Of a DNA stretch of 64,000 nucleotides, positions 26,066-35,749 are shown piece by piece. How positions within the stretch are numbered: the stretch's first letter is position 1; each line of letters starts with the position of its first letter. Under the pieces are notes generated by a model that worked only from the letters and a program-made list of their open reading frames with translations, was not told where the DNA came from and did no database searches. The translations under genes and the position numbers were made by a program. The stretch spans positions 1-64,000 of the forward strand of contig USDT01000012.1 in the NCBI GenBank assembly GCA_900553465.1, read 5' to 3'. This stretch comes from an uncultured Prevotella sp. Its GTDB lineage: Bacteria; Bacteroidota; Bacteroidia; Bacteroidales; Bacteroidaceae.

Positions 26066-27040
26066 TCAGATTATTACTTTACGTACAGTGTTTCCATTCT
26101 TGCCAGTTGCTTTTACAATGTAAATGCCCTTTTCGGATATTTTTATTGTAACGTCTGTTCCTGTTTGTCTTGTAATATGCAGACCTGATGTATTGAACAC
26201 ATCTACAGTCAGATGCTCATTTCCTTTTACAATAATGTCATTGCCTTGTAAAGTGATTACTGGTGCAGAAGCATTATTGTCTGTAGATGTTATGCCTGTG
26301 GGCTCTTCAGTGCCAAGGTATTCACAGTTGAAAGACTGTAGGAAAATGTTTACAGTAACTTTGTAATATCCGTCTTTATCAATAGCCCATTTGTAATCAT
26401 CTGGACAGTTTATCATCAGTTGCGATGATGTTGTTACAGCTTCATCCTGTGTGTACGGATGCAGGCTCTTGGGTCCCCAATCATTCTGTCCCAGAATTTT
26501 GAAACGTTTTGGCTCTACGTTTTCTGGTCTGTTTTTCAGTTCTCCCACCCAAGTCCATGTGTAAGGATCGTTCTCGTCCTGAACAAATGCAGGAGCTTCG
26601 CCAGCTTCCCATCCGCATTCAACACATCCTCCGACTATATACAGTTCAAGCCAGGGTGAAAAAAGTTCTCCGCTGACCTTGCGTGTTGAGGTATTGACGG
26701 TGAATTTGTAACGGTCGTCATCGAACAGTACAACCCATCCCGGATCGGATGCATCGGTTGATGTTGTATAGGCCAATCCGTTGCTGACAATGTTTGAGTC
26801 AACGTAACGTGGAGTGAGATATATTGTATTGTCATTCACACCTTCTGTGTTTATTATCTTTACTTCGCCGTCAACGAGTTTTCCTGCAAATCTGAATTGA
26901 TTGTCAGGAAATTTCTCGAGTTGCTGCAAGCCTCCGGGAACTGCGCTACCTGTTATCCATAGCTGGTCATAAGCTTGCGCGTATATTGCTGCATGTGATA
27001 TGATTGCTGCAAATATTGATATTATATGTTTTTTATTCAT
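26066..27040 (-). CDS. Secreted SusE/SusF-like glycan-binding protein with T9SS-type tail
   Basis: 324 residues; signal peptide MNKKHIISIFAAIISHAAIYAQ. Repeated modules begin DQLWITGSAVPGG..LEKFPDNQFRFAGKL and LYIVGGCVECGWEAGEAPAFVQDENDPYTWTWVGEL, the typical W.TG/W.G starch-binding module start and end of SusE/F proteins. The C-terminal 75 residues (GITSTDNNASA to GKNGNTVRKVII) form a sorting tail. Gaps of 32 and 35 bases to the neighbours place it in one operon with the GH31 enzyme and the other SusE/F-like protein. Confidence 0.72.
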   Translation of the reverse strand: MNKKHIISIFAAIISHAAIYAQAYDQLWITGSAVPGGLQQLEKFPDNQFRFAGKLVDGEVKIINTEGVNDNTIYLTPRYVDSNIVSNGLAYTTSTDASDPGWVVLFDDDRYKFTVNTSTRKVSGELFSPWLELYIVGGCVECGWEAGEAPAFVQDENDPYTWTWVGELKNRPENVEPKRFKILGQNDWGPKSLHPYTQDEAVTTSSQLMINCPDDYKWAIDKDGYYKVTVNIFLQSFNCEYLGTEEPTGITSTDNNASAPVITLQGNDIIVKGNEHLTVDVFNTSGLHITRQTGTDVTIKISEKGIYIVKATGKNGNTVRKVII

Positions 27041-27072
27041 TTTCTTTTTGTTTGATTGTAGTAATGATGTGT

Positions 27073-29622
27073 TTACTTTACTATCTTGCGTGTTACGGTC
27101 TTGCCGTCAGCCGTGATGCGGCAGATGTATGTTCCGTGTCCAAGGGTTGACACGTCTGCAGAGAGACTGTTACAGTTGTTTCCTGTTGCAGAACATGTTT
27201 CGGCACCGTTTACAGATACAATTTCCAGTTTTGCGTTCTTTGCAATATTGGCAAGATGTGCTGTCACAGTCCCAGTTTGTGCGTCGTATTCTATAGATGT
27301 TGTTCCGTTTTCAGTACTATTGATTCCGGTGAGATCATTCTGCAGCAGGGCATATCTTAGTTCGATAGATGTTGCTGCGTCGCATGATGTGGTCGGTACG
27401 TTCACGATAACAGTTCTGGTTTTGTTGTCAAAACTCCATGTCTCGGATGGTGCATCAAAGCCGTTTATGATAACCTTCTCCGGTTTCTCACAGCCGAGGA
27501 ATTCTATTCTGTAAGCCCTTTCATCGAGCATTCCAGGATAAACACCTACACGTGCACCTATATTGAGCACCACGCTTTGCGCGTTTCTTGTCTGTGAGAA
27601 TTCAGTACGTGAGAATACTCCTTCTTTGTAAAGCTCTGTATCGCCTTCATCTTCATAAAGTGAATATGTTCCATTGTCTCCGGGAACCACTTTGAGTATT
27701 AATGTAGATGCTTTTGTGGTAACGCTTTTCTGTGGCGGGTTGTTTACGATTATGCTTCCTGCCTTATAGAAATAAGGAATATCTTCCTGACCGTAAATAT
27801 CACTGAAAGTCACATTACCGTCCATCAATTTGGATCTGCATACATTCCACCATTTGCCTTCCGGCAGCCATACCGTACGTTTAACTGTTTTGTCTGCGTC
27901 AGCGCGTGTTACGATGGGAGCGACAAGAATGTCATTGCCGAACATGTATTCATCTTCGTACTTATATGCATTTGCATCTTCCGGATTATCGTAGTACAAA
28001 GGTCTGCACATGGAAACGCCTGTATCGTATGCTTCACGCGCAGCAGTATATATGTATGGAAATAACGCATAACGCAATTCTACGGTTTTGAGCAATGATG
28101 GGAAGTTTTCATATTTCCATATACGACGTTCTATGTTTTCCCAGTTTGTAGCATGTGTTCTGAATATAGGAGAGAATGCTCCGAACTGCATCCATCTGAG
28201 ATACAATTCCGGATCATTGTCTCCTGGTTGGTTATGTCCGCCGAGGTCATGTCCCCAATATCCGTATCCTACGTTTGAAGCTGTGGCTGTGAAATATGGC
28301 TGGAAGGCAAGTGTGGGGAATGTTGAGTATGTGTCACCAGAAAAACCTATCTGATAACGATGACTGCCGAGTCCTCCCCATCTGTGGAATATCACAGGAC
28401 GATGTTCCGAACGATTGAGGCGCATGTCCTCATAGAATACATGATTACACCAGAAGGTTTCACCCAATCCTTCCATATTGTTGTTGGTAAGATGCTGTTG
28501 CCAGTCTATCCACCAGAAGTCAACGCCCTCACTTTCACGAAGACGTATGATGTTTTTGAACATGGCTTTGTAGAAATTGTAGTCTTCCAATTGCCATGGT
28601 ATGTTGGTTGTTGATCCTGGGTCTTTCCCAAGATCAGCGCACATCTGTGCGAAGTTGTCTTCATAATCGTTTACGCCGTCAGCCGGATGCAGATTGAGCG
28701 AAACCTTAAGTCCGTGCTGATGCATCCAGTTTATAAGACCTTTGGGATCGGGGATGAGGCTTGTGTTCCAGCTCCATCCGGTCCATCCGTCTTTGTGCCA
28801 GTCCATGTCCATGATCATTATGTCTAATGGAATTTTGTTGTTTTCAATATCCATTGTAATATCCATGAAGTCCTGTGCTGTATATCGTTGGTATTTGCTG
28901 TACCAGTATCCAAACACGTAATTAGGCGGCATAGGTATTCGTCCGGCAATTTTTACATAATCACCGAGAGCTTTTTTGTAATCATGACCATAGCAAAGGA
29001 GATACCAGTCAGTCGCAGACTCATCAGCTAATGGTTGTACCCAGTCCATTCCTCCTTCTTCCATTGGTTCAAAAGCAAAGGTACGGCTGCCGTCACCACG
29101 TTTTGCTTTAGCTGATTCGTCTATAAGAGCCCATCCTCCTCTTGACAGAATACCGTTTTCGAGTTCACTACGTTTTGAATCACCACGTGCGCCGTCAAGT
29201 GTACGTGTTGTACCTTTAAGATTAAGTGCATCGTCTTTTCCTGGATACCATACGATATCATGTCCGTTCATATTGAATGTAACGCTGAGGAACTCGGGTC
29301 TGTTAAGCAGCGTTGTCGGATTACTGCCGATTCTGTATTTAAGCATCAGAGCTTCCGTTTTTATATAAAGATATCCGCCATCTTCGTTTGTTGTGAATGC
29401 AGGTACGGGCAGTTTTCTGTTGACAATGGCGAATGTTGCCCTGTCTTCAAAAATTTTCTTACTGCTGTACTGGATTCGGATCATCTGTGGAGTGAGAACC
29501 GTGAATCTCATGTTTCCCGACTGTACTATTGCTGCGGGATCTGCTACAGGATCTAGTGTCTCCTGTGCATTTGATTGCATTAAGGTTAATAATGCAATTA
29601 AGAATGTAAACAGGTACTTCAT
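27073..29622 (-). CDS. Glycoside hydrolase family 31 (alpha-glucosidase/alpha-xylosidase type), secreted, with T9SS-type tail
   Basis: 849 residues; signal peptide then a GH31 N-terminal beta-sandwich, the (beta/alpha)8 barrel (about residues 235-560) and a C-terminal sorting tail. Catalytic features: nucleophile Asp373 in DFWWIDWQQH and acid/base Asp430 in IGFSGDTYS, plus MIMDMDWHKDGWTGWSWN and GHDLGGHNQPGDNDPE. The enzyme retains anomeric configuration on alpha-linked glycans; alpha-glucosidase, alpha-xylosidase and transglucosidase members share these motifs, so the linkage is open. First gene of the operon with two SusE/F-like binding proteins. Confidence 0.9.
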   Translation of the reverse strand: MKYLFTFLIALLTLMQSNAQETLDPVADPAAIVQSGNMRFTVLTPQMIRIQYSSKKIFEDRATFAIVNRKLPVPAFTTNEDGGYLYIKTEALMLKYRIGSNPTTLLNRPEFLSVTFNMNGHDIVWYPGKDDALNLKGTTRTLDGARGDSKRSELENGILSRGGWALIDESAKAKRGDGSRTFAFEPMEEGGMDWVQPLADESATDWYLLCYGHDYKKALGDYVKIAGRIPMPPNYVFGYWYSKYQRYTAQDFMDITMDIENNKIPLDIMIMDMDWHKDGWTGWSWNTSLIPDPKGLINWMHQHGLKVSLNLHPADGVNDYEDNFAQMCADLGKDPGSTTNIPWQLEDYNFYKAMFKNIIRLRESEGVDFWWIDWQQHLTNNNMEGLGETFWCNHVFYEDMRLNRSEHRPVIFHRWGGLGSHRYQIGFSGDTYSTFPTLAFQPYFTATASNVGYGYWGHDLGGHNQPGDNDPELYLRWMQFGAFSPIFRTHATNWENIERRIWKYENFPSLLKTVELRYALFPYIYTAAREAYDTGVSMCRPLYYDNPEDANAYKYEDEYMFGNDILVAPIVTRADADKTVKRTVWLPEGKWWNVCRSKLMDGNVTFSDIYGQEDIPYFYKAGSIIVNNPPQKSVTTKASTLILKVVPGDNGTYSLYEDEGDTELYKEGVFSRTEFSQTRNAQSVVLNIGARVGVYPGMLDERAYRIEFLGCEKPEKVIINGFDAPSETWSFDNKTRTVIVNVPTTSCDAATSIELRYALLQNDLTGINSTENGTTSIEYDAQTGTVTAHLANIAKNAKLEIVSVNGAETCSATGNNCNSLSADVSTLGHGTYICRITADGKTVTRKIVK

Positions 29623-29789
29623 TAAAAATAGGTTTTGGTTAATAATTAAGTAGTTTTTTATATTTTGATATTTTTGTTATCTGTTTATTATGTAGTCCGG
29701 ATTTCTGTTTAAGGTGAAGCTTATAGCTTGCATGTGAATTTATAATTGTGTTGTTCTTTGTGTTTTTAGAATTATTAAGGATTTGTGTT

Positions 29790-29825
29790 TCAGTCCTGCG
29801 GGGATGGTATTTCCCGCAGGACTGA
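29790..29825 (-). terminator. Terminator of the S41 peptidase gene
   Basis: TCAGTCCTGCGGG (29790-29802) pairs perfectly with 29813-29825, four bases past the stop of the leftward peptidase gene. It lies in a short A/T-rich gap of about 200 bases. Confidence 0.75.
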
Positions 29826-29829
29826 TATT

Positions 29830-31419
29830 TTATTTCGAGATAATTTCCACGGCTTTCATAACAATGTGGTTGCTTGTGTTGATCACTTGGAAATATTCGC
29901 TCATATCCCATAGATCACGTGCCACAAGAGCCTTCATTTGTAGTTTCAGTTGTGGAAGTGTCTGTTTCAGTTCATTTTCGTCTTTAGGTTTTATTTTGTC
30001 CTTCTCCGCCTCTTTCAGCATGTCGTCAATCACACTCTGAGGTATCTCGAACTCTTTGTTGAACTGTTCGAATGAGGTGTATTTCTTGCGCAGTGCGTTA
30101 CGGTTGTTGTCAACATATTTCAGGTTTGCGTTGATTATGTAGCTGCGTGCGCTCAGTTGACGGTGAAGCGGTGTGTATTGTGTTGTGTCCAATGGTACAA
30201 AATAGTCCGGCATAATGCCTCCGCCTCCATACACAGTGCGGTGCTTGCGTAATGTCTGATATTTCAGGGAGTCTGCAAAATGTATGCTGTCAGCACTATA
30301 CAGTTCACCGTGCCTGAACCGTTTTTCTATATCCATGGCATATTCTTCGTTGTCTCCTTTCTGGTATGGCTTCTGTATGCATCTGCCTGCTGGAGTGTAA
30401 TAATGTGCAATAGTAAGACGCATCATTGAACCATCAGGAAACTCTATAGGCCTTTGCACAAGTCCTTTTCCGAATGAGCGTCGCCCGACGATCTCTCCAC
30501 GGTCCTGGTCTTGTATCGCACCACTAAGAATCTCTGCTGCTGACGCTGAATATTCGTTTACGAGTACAATTACCTTCCCGTCGAGTAGTTTACCGTTTCC
30601 TCTTGCGCGATACTCTTCTCGTTTTGAAGTACGTCCTTCGGTATATACAATCAGATCTTTCTTTGCCAGAAACTCATTTGCCACGAGCACCGCCGCCTGC
30701 AGATATCCTCCACCGTTGTCCTGCAGGTCTATTATTATGTTTTTCATGCCGTGGCTTTTCAGAGAGTCCACACATTCCATGAATTCCTTGTGTGTGGTGG
30801 CTCCGAAACTTCCAATACGTATGTATCCTGTTTCCGGTGTTATCATGTATGAGGCATCGAGCGTTTTCACCGGAATTTTATCGCGAGTCACTATAAATGT
30901 CAGCACATCGTTTATGCCTCTTCTGACTATTCCCAGTTTCACGTCCGTACCGCGTTTGCCTCTCAACCGTTTCATTATCTCCTCACGGTCCATCTTCACT
31001 CCGGCAATGGTGGTGTCGTTCACGCTCACAATGCGGTCGCCTGCCAGTATTCCTACTTTCTCAGACGGTCCGTTCGACACGGGCTGTATTATCAGTAACG
31101 TGTCCTCCACCATGTTGAACTGCACACCAATGCCTTCAAACGAACCTTGCAGCGATTCCTGCATCGATTTTGTTTCTTTTGCCGTGGTGTATGACGAATG
31201 CGGATCGAGTTCCTTCAGCATTCCTCTTATTCCGTCTTCCACGAGCTTTTGTTCGTCAACGCTGTCCACGTAAAGATTTGTGATTGCCATTTCGGCTATC
31301 TGTATTTTACGCATCGGGCTATTCTCTCCGAAGTTCAGCCGTATCTGTGCTTCCATGTCGGTTATTGCAGAAAAGCACAAAACGGTGGCAACGGCAACAG
31401 CTTTTGATATTATGCTCAT
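29830..31419 (-). CDS. C-terminal processing peptidase, S41 family, with PDZ domain
   Basis: 529 residues with a signal peptide. Order: helical N-terminal domain (MAITNLYVDSVDEQKLVEDGIRGML), PDZ domain (about residues 95-170, GIGVQFNMVEDTLLI...GILAGDRIVSV), and the S41 protease core. The Ser/Lys dyad is Ser293 in NEYSASAAEI and Lys318 in GRRSFGKGLVQ, with the same spacing as in Tsp. It acts in the periplasm, trimming or degrading proteins from their C-termini. Upstream lies parE (72 bases), in the same direction; a shared transcript is possible. Confidence 0.92.
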   Translation of the reverse strand: MSIISKAVAVATVLCFSAITDMEAQIRLNFGENSPMRKIQIAEMAITNLYVDSVDEQKLVEDGIRGMLKELDPHSSYTTAKETKSMQESLQGSFEGIGVQFNMVEDTLLIIQPVSNGPSEKVGILAGDRIVSVNDTTIAGVKMDREEIMKRLRGKRGTDVKLGIVRRGINDVLTFIVTRDKIPVKTLDASYMITPETGYIRIGSFGATTHKEFMECVDSLKSHGMKNIIIDLQDNGGGYLQAAVLVANEFLAKKDLIVYTEGRTSKREEYRARGNGKLLDGKVIVLVNEYSASAAEILSGAIQDQDRGEIVGRRSFGKGLVQRPIEFPDGSMMRLTIAHYYTPAGRCIQKPYQKGDNEEYAMDIEKRFRHGELYSADSIHFADSLKYQTLRKHRTVYGGGGIMPDYFVPLDTTQYTPLHRQLSARSYIINANLKYVDNNRNALRKKYTSFEQFNKEFEIPQSVIDDMLKEAEKDKIKPKDENELKQTLPQLKLQMKALVARDLWDMSEYFQVINTSNHIVMKAVEIISK

Positions 31420-31491
31420 AGTGTTTGTGATGTCGTTTTTATGTTTCGCGGTCCTACCGTGTGTTTTTAGAAGATATATGTATTTCTTATT

Positions 31492-33447
31492 TCAAAGCTG
31501 GTCTTCGGGCAGATCTTCTTCTACTACAAGATTGTCGATTATGAAGTTCTGGCGCTCCATGGTGTTCTTTCCCATGTAGTATTCCAGCAGTTTCTGCACC
31601 TGGTCGGTCTTATGCAGCGTAACCTGTTCGAGTCGCATCTCCGGTCCGATGAAATGTGCAAATTCCTCCGGTGATATTTCTCCCAGACCTTTGAATCGTG
31701 TAATCTCCGGATCCGGTCCGAGCTCGCGTATAGCTTTCAGTCTTTCTTCTTCGCTGTAGCAGTAGCGCACAACGAAATCCTTTTTCTTTTCTGTCTTTGT
31801 CAGCTTGCTGTCTGCCTCGGCCACGATGGTCTTGTTCTTTATCTTCGAACGCTTGTTTCTCACTCTGAACAGAGGTGTCTGCAATACATACACATGTCCT
31901 TTCTTGATCAGATCCGGGAAGAATTGCAGGAAGAAAGTTATGATCAGCAGGCGTATGTGCATACCGTCCACATCGGCATCGGTGGCAACAATCACCTTGT
32001 TGTATCTCAGTGAGTCGAGTCCGTCTTCTATGTCGAGCGCAGCCTGCAGCAGATTGAATTCCTCGTTCTCGTAAACGATTTTCTTTGTCAGTCCGAACGA
32101 ATTCAATGGTTTTCCTCTCAGTGAGAATACAGCCTGTGTGTTTACGTCACGGCTTTTTGTTATGCTTCCGCTTGCAGAGTCACCCTCAGTGATGAATATC
32201 GAGCTTTCTTCCTTGCGGTCGTTCTTTGTGTCTGAGTAATGTATACGGCAGTCGCGCAGCTTGCGGTTGTGCAGATTGGCTTTCTTTGCCCTTTCGCGCG
32301 CCAGTTTTGTCACGCCGGCCATTGCCTTGCGTTCTTTCTCGCTTTCCTGTATCTTCTGCTGCATCACTTCTGCTACATCGGTGTGTATGTGCAGATAGTT
32401 GTCCACTTCGGTTTTTATGAAGTCGCCTACATACTTGTTGATGCTTACACCGCCTCCCGGTTCCATTGTCAGCGAACCGAGTTTTATTTTTGTCTGGCTT
32501 TCAAACATCGGTTCCTCTACGTTTATGGCAATGGCTGCTACCAGTCCGTTGCGTATGTCGGCATATTCATAGTTCTTGCTGAAGAACTCCTTTATTGTGC
32601 GCGCTATGTGCTCCTTGAATGCGCTCTGGTGTGTTCCGCCTTGTGTGGTGTGCTGTCCGTTGACAAACGAGTGGTATTCCTCGCCATACTGATTGGTATG
32701 TGTGAATGCAATCTCGATGTCCTCACCCTTCATGTGTATGATGGGGTAGAGGCCGTCGTTTGTCATTGTGTCGTTCAGAAGATCCTCCAGACCGTTACGG
32801 CTTAATATCCTGTGGCCGTTGTGCATTATGGTCAGGCCGGTGTTCAGGTAGGTGTAGTTTCTGAGCATTGTTTCCACATAATCGTCGTGGAAAGAATAAT
32901 TCAGAAACAGCGTATTGTCCGGTTCAAAGAATATGTATGTGCCCTGTTCGTCGTTGGTGTCTTCTGTTACGTCGTCAACAAGATTTCCTCTTTCGAAGGT
33001 CAGTTTCCTTACCTTCCCGTCACGATACGAGTGTACTTCGAATCTTGAACTTAGTGCATTCACTGCTTTTACGCCCACACCGTTCAGACCTACGCTTTTC
33101 TTGAACGCCTTGGAGTCGTATTTTCCTCCGGTGTTGAGCACGCTTACGGCTTCCACGAGTTTTCCCTGTGGAATACCACGGCCGTAGTCGCGCACGCTCA
33201 CTCTCAGATTGTCCTCAATGTCGACTTCGATGCGTTTGCCGGCGTTCATCTTGAACTCGTCGATTGAGTTGTCTATCACTTCCTTGAGCAATACGTAGAT
33301 ACCGTCCTCCGGAAGTGAACCGTCACCCAATCGGCCGATGTACATGCCCGGTCTGGTGCGGACATGCTCCATGTCAGACAGATGTCTGATGTTTTCGTCC
33401 GTATATTCTACGGTTTGTATTAATTCGTTTTCGTTTGTTTCTGGCAT
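31492..33447 (-). CDS. parE: DNA topoisomerase IV subunit B
   Basis: 651 residues. GHKL ATPase motifs: [17 protein letters not shown] and [14 protein letters not shown] in the first 140 residues; transducer domain; then the Toprim domain with [11 protein letters not shown] and [13 protein letters not shown]-terminal RFKGLGE. The SGSITKSRD...[11 protein letters not shown] form is that of Bacteroidota ParE, whereas GyrB usually has GSAKQGRD-type text. It decatenates chromosomes together with ParC, whose gene is not in the window. The GyrB alternative is the main competitor. Confidence 0.85.
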   Translation of the reverse strand: MPETNENELIQTVEYTDENIRHLSDMEHVRTRPGMYIGRLGDGSLPEDGIYVLLKEVIDNSIDEFKMNAGKRIEVDIEDNLRVSVRDYGRGIPQGKLVEAVSVLNTGGKYDSKAFKKSVGLNGVGVKAVNALSSRFEVHSYRDGKVRKLTFERGNLVDDVTEDTNDEQGTYIFFEPDNTLFLNYSFHDDYVETMLRNYTYLNTGLTIMHNGHRILSRNGLEDLLNDTMTNDGLYPIIHMKGEDIEIAFTHTNQYGEEYHSFVNGQHTTQGGTHQSAFKEHIARTIKEFFSKNYEYADIRNGLVAAIAINVEEPMFESQTKIKLGSLTMEPGGGVSINKYVGDFIKTEVDNYLHIHTDVAEVMQQKIQESEKERKAMAGVTKLARERAKKANLHNRKLRDCRIHYSDTKNDRKEESSIFITEGDSASGSITKSRDVNTQAVFSLRGKPLNSFGLTKKIVYENEEFNLLQAALDIEDGLDSLRYNKVIVATDADVDGMHIRLLIITFFLQFFPDLIKKGHVYVLQTPLFRVRNKRSKIKNKTIVAEADSKLTKTEKKKDFVVRYCYSEEERLKAIRELGPDPEITRFKGLGEISPEEFAHFIGPEMRLEQVTLHKTDQVQKLLEYYMGKNTMERQNFIIDNLVVEEDLPEDQL

Positions 33448-33483
33448 GTTCTTGTTTTAGTCAATGACGGGATGTTTCCTTTT

Positions 33484-34632
33484 TCAGGAAATCTTTTTCA
33501 CATAACATTTCCTTCTTTTATGCATTACGGGATTCAGAACCTCCCATTGGCTTTGTACGCCTTCGTTTGTTTCCATTTCAACCTGACTCTCGCCCCATTC
33601 AAATCCGTATTCCTGATATCTCGGAATAAGATCGGCGAACATCAGCGCGTTGGTGCCTTTGTTGCGGTATTCGGGCAACACACCCATGAGCAGCAGGTCT
33701 ACGATGTTTGTCTTATGGTATTTAATGGCTCTGAGCAGATGCCACCATCCCGTCGGAAGCATGCGTCCCCGTTTGCATTTCTGCAATGCTTTCGACAGTG
33801 AAGGTATTGTTATTCCCACTCCCACGAGTTTCTTGTCGGCGTTCCAGTCCTCCACGAGAGTTATGAGGTTAAGGTCGGCCAGCGGCAGATACATTTCCAC
33901 ATACTGGTTTATCTGTTTCTCGGTCAGTTCGGAGAAACCGTAGAGGTCCTTGTATGTTTCGTTTATGAGTCTGAATATTTTCTGTCCGTATCCCTTTTTG
34001 AATATGTCGGCACGTGTCAGTTTCTTTATGTGCAGATTATATCTTTTCTGTATCATCTGCGCAATCTTCGCGTATTTCTCCGGCACTGTATCCGGTACGT
34101 AAAGTTTGTATTCCACATATTTGTTGTCAACTTCGAAACCTCCGAGTGTCTCCATGTGTTTCGGATAATATTCGTAGTTGTATATTGTCGGCATCGTTCC
34201 GAGTTGGTCGAAGCCCCATGTCAGCATTCCTTCCGGATCAAGGTCGGTGAATCCGAGTGGTCCTACCATTTCCGTCATTCCTTTGTCCCGGCCGTAGTCT
34301 TCAACTGCTTTCAGCAGTGCGGCCGACACCTCCATGTCGTCGATGAAGTCTATCCATCCGAACCTTACACGTTTCTGCTGCCATTTTTCGTTGGCGCGGT
34401 GGTTTATTATTGCTGCTACGCGTCCCACCATATTGCCGTCCTTGAATGCCATGTAATATTCGGCTTCGCAAAACTCGAACGCCGCATTCTTGTCTTTTCT
34501 CAGTGTGTTGACATCATCGGTGTACAGGTTTGGTACATCGTAGGGATTTCCTTCGTAAAGGTCATAGTGAAATTCAATGAACTTTTTAAGGTCATACCTC
34601 GATTCCACTTTCTTTATTTCTATGGATGACAT
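33484..34632 (-). CDS. GNAT-fold N-acetyltransferase-like protein of Bacteroidota
   Basis: 382 residues, cytoplasmic. It is rich in aromatic residues and has GNAT-like segments in two places: the N-terminal FCEAEYYMAFKDGNMVGRVAAIINHRANE (first beta-alpha part) and the C-terminal NIVDLLLMGVLPEYRNKGTNALMFADLIPRYQEYGF, with the R.NKG.N loop that holds CoA in acetyltransferases. The long conserved protein type with MVGPLGFTDLDPEGML is common beside housekeeping genes in this phylum. The acceptor substrate is unknown. It lies 36 bases upstream of parE on the same strand. Confidence 0.7.
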   Translation of the reverse strand: MSSIEIKKVESRYDLKKFIEFHYDLYEGNPYDVPNLYTDDVNTLRKDKNAAFEFCEAEYYMAFKDGNMVGRVAAIINHRANEKWQQKRVRFGWIDFIDDMEVSAALLKAVEDYGRDKGMTEMVGPLGFTDLDPEGMLTWGFDQLGTMPTIYNYEYYPKHMETLGGFEVDNKYVEYKLYVPDTVPEKYAKIAQMIQKRYNLHIKKLTRADIFKKGYGQKIFRLINETYKDLYGFSELTEKQINQYVEMYLPLADLNLITLVEDWNADKKLVGVGITIPSLSKALQKCKRGRMLPTGWWHLLRAIKYHKTNIVDLLLMGVLPEYRNKGTNALMFADLIPRYQEYGFEWGESQVEMETNEGVQSQWEVLNPVMHKRRKCYVKKIS

Positions 34633-35070
34633 TGTTTATTTTTTTATTTTATACTGAAAGTGCAAAAGTACTGAAAATCATGCTAATTACAAAAAATATG
34701 CCACATATTTATGATTATTTTCAACATGAAGCCCTGCGTGTGTATTCCCTTGTTACGGCGTTTCGGATATTATCACGAACCGTCCGTGTGCATGCTGGGT
34801 TGCGGATGCTGTCTGTGGCAGTTGTTATGCCGCGTTCCGGAGCTTTTCGTGGCGGCATATTTAGTCGTGCTCATTCTGTATCAGCAGAATCCGGTGGGAT
34901 TGGCTCAGATGAAAAAATGTCGCGCTTTCAATTCCGGACAGGCGTTGCGGCATACTGAAGGAAGGGAAACCACGAGGGTATTCCACACCCTATGCTTCGG
35001 GTGATTTTCTGTCTGAGTTTTCTGTTCTACCCCAAAAAATAAGAGCGAATTTGCGGGCAGACTCTCCGTC

Positions 35071-35260
35071 GGACGCAAATACGCGAAAAATGAGAGCTTT
35101 ACGCAATTTGTTGAATATCAATGATTTGCGTTTAAGATGGCTTTTCCGGCCGTACAAAATGCACCGTTTCGGCACGTGATATGGCCCATATCAGGGCCTG
35201 AAACGCACGATATCACACCCTGATATAGACCAAACCGGAGGCTGAAACAGGCATAATCGG
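35071..35260 (+). repeat. Dispersed palindromic repeat element, copy A
   Basis: It shares blocks in the same order with the reverse complement of 49560-49770: ATACGCGA, GAG-CTTTACGCAAT, TTGA.TATCAA, ATTT, then ATAT.GCCC.TAT.AGGGC.TGAAAC. The core is palindromic: GATATGG/CCATATC (35178-35192) and ATATCAGGG/CCCTGATAT (35188-35196 with 35218-35226). It lies in an otherwise empty intergenic region. Confidence 0.65.
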
Positions 35261-35418
35261 AATGTAAGATTAATTATCCGGCATTCCATGGCAGGGTATG
35301 CGGCAAGATGCTCCGGACCGGAACGGGCTTTATCTTGTTGTATTTAACATTTCTTCACATCTCTTTTGCGATTTTATTTTGTCAAAAAAAAGTCAAGAAA
35401 ATCCGTGTGCCCGCCGCT

Positions 35419-35515
35419 TGAGTTTTCTTTAAAAATGCAGGTATGGCGCGTGACGAAACACACGGGAAATATATTCCGGTTTTGCGTGATGATTTATAGT
35501 CCGTGGTAAGGTGGA
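35419..35515 (+). repeat. Dispersed repeat, copy 2 (shared with 2.4 kb)
   Basis: TGAGTTTTCTTTAAAA (35419-35434), then ATGCAG, GGTATGGCGCGTGACG, ACACACGGG, TTCCGGTTTTGCGTGATGATTTA. The same blocks in the same order follow 2422. The copies are diverged; the exact borders need an alignment. Confidence 0.5.
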
Positions 35516-35683
35516 TTTATCATCACTTGAGGAAACGTGCTGTTATTGTTTATTCTATTCTGAGTTGTAAGTAAGTTTTCCGGTATTATATGGTACTTCA
35601 TGAATAAAAACACTCACCGCAGAATTTATACCGAAGCCTCGTTATGTCGTTCATGCCGTTGTCTCAAGGATGAAATATATTAT

Positions 35684-35730
35684 GAAACAGGGCGGCCTAA
35701 GATGAATCAGCATCCCGACCGCCCTGTTTC
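35684..35730 (-). terminator. Terminator of the BspA-like gene
   Basis: GAAACAGGGCGG (35684-35695) pairs perfectly with CCGCCCTGTTTC (35719-35730), 12 bp, 20 bases past the leftward stop. Read on the minus strand an A/T-rich stretch follows. Confidence 0.65.
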
Positions 35731-35749
35731 ATTGTCTATGTTTATTTTA

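Larger units (their letters stand above)
34633..35749. other. 1.1-kb gene-free region with two dispersed repeats
   Basis: No credible gene on either strand; the short frames here (for example a 29-codon frame at 35090-35179) belong to repeat sequence. It holds repeat A (35071-35260), the second copy of the repeat found at 2422 (35419-35515), and a terminator for the BspA-like gene (35684-35730). 34640-35000 shows nothing recognisable. Confidence 0.6.

Noticed and set aside
34990..35179. Short frames in the 35-kb gap, including a 29-codon peptide starting MRALRNLLNIND
   Set aside because: They lie inside the dispersed repeat whose second copy encodes a different frame with similar text; treated as repeat sequence, not a gene.
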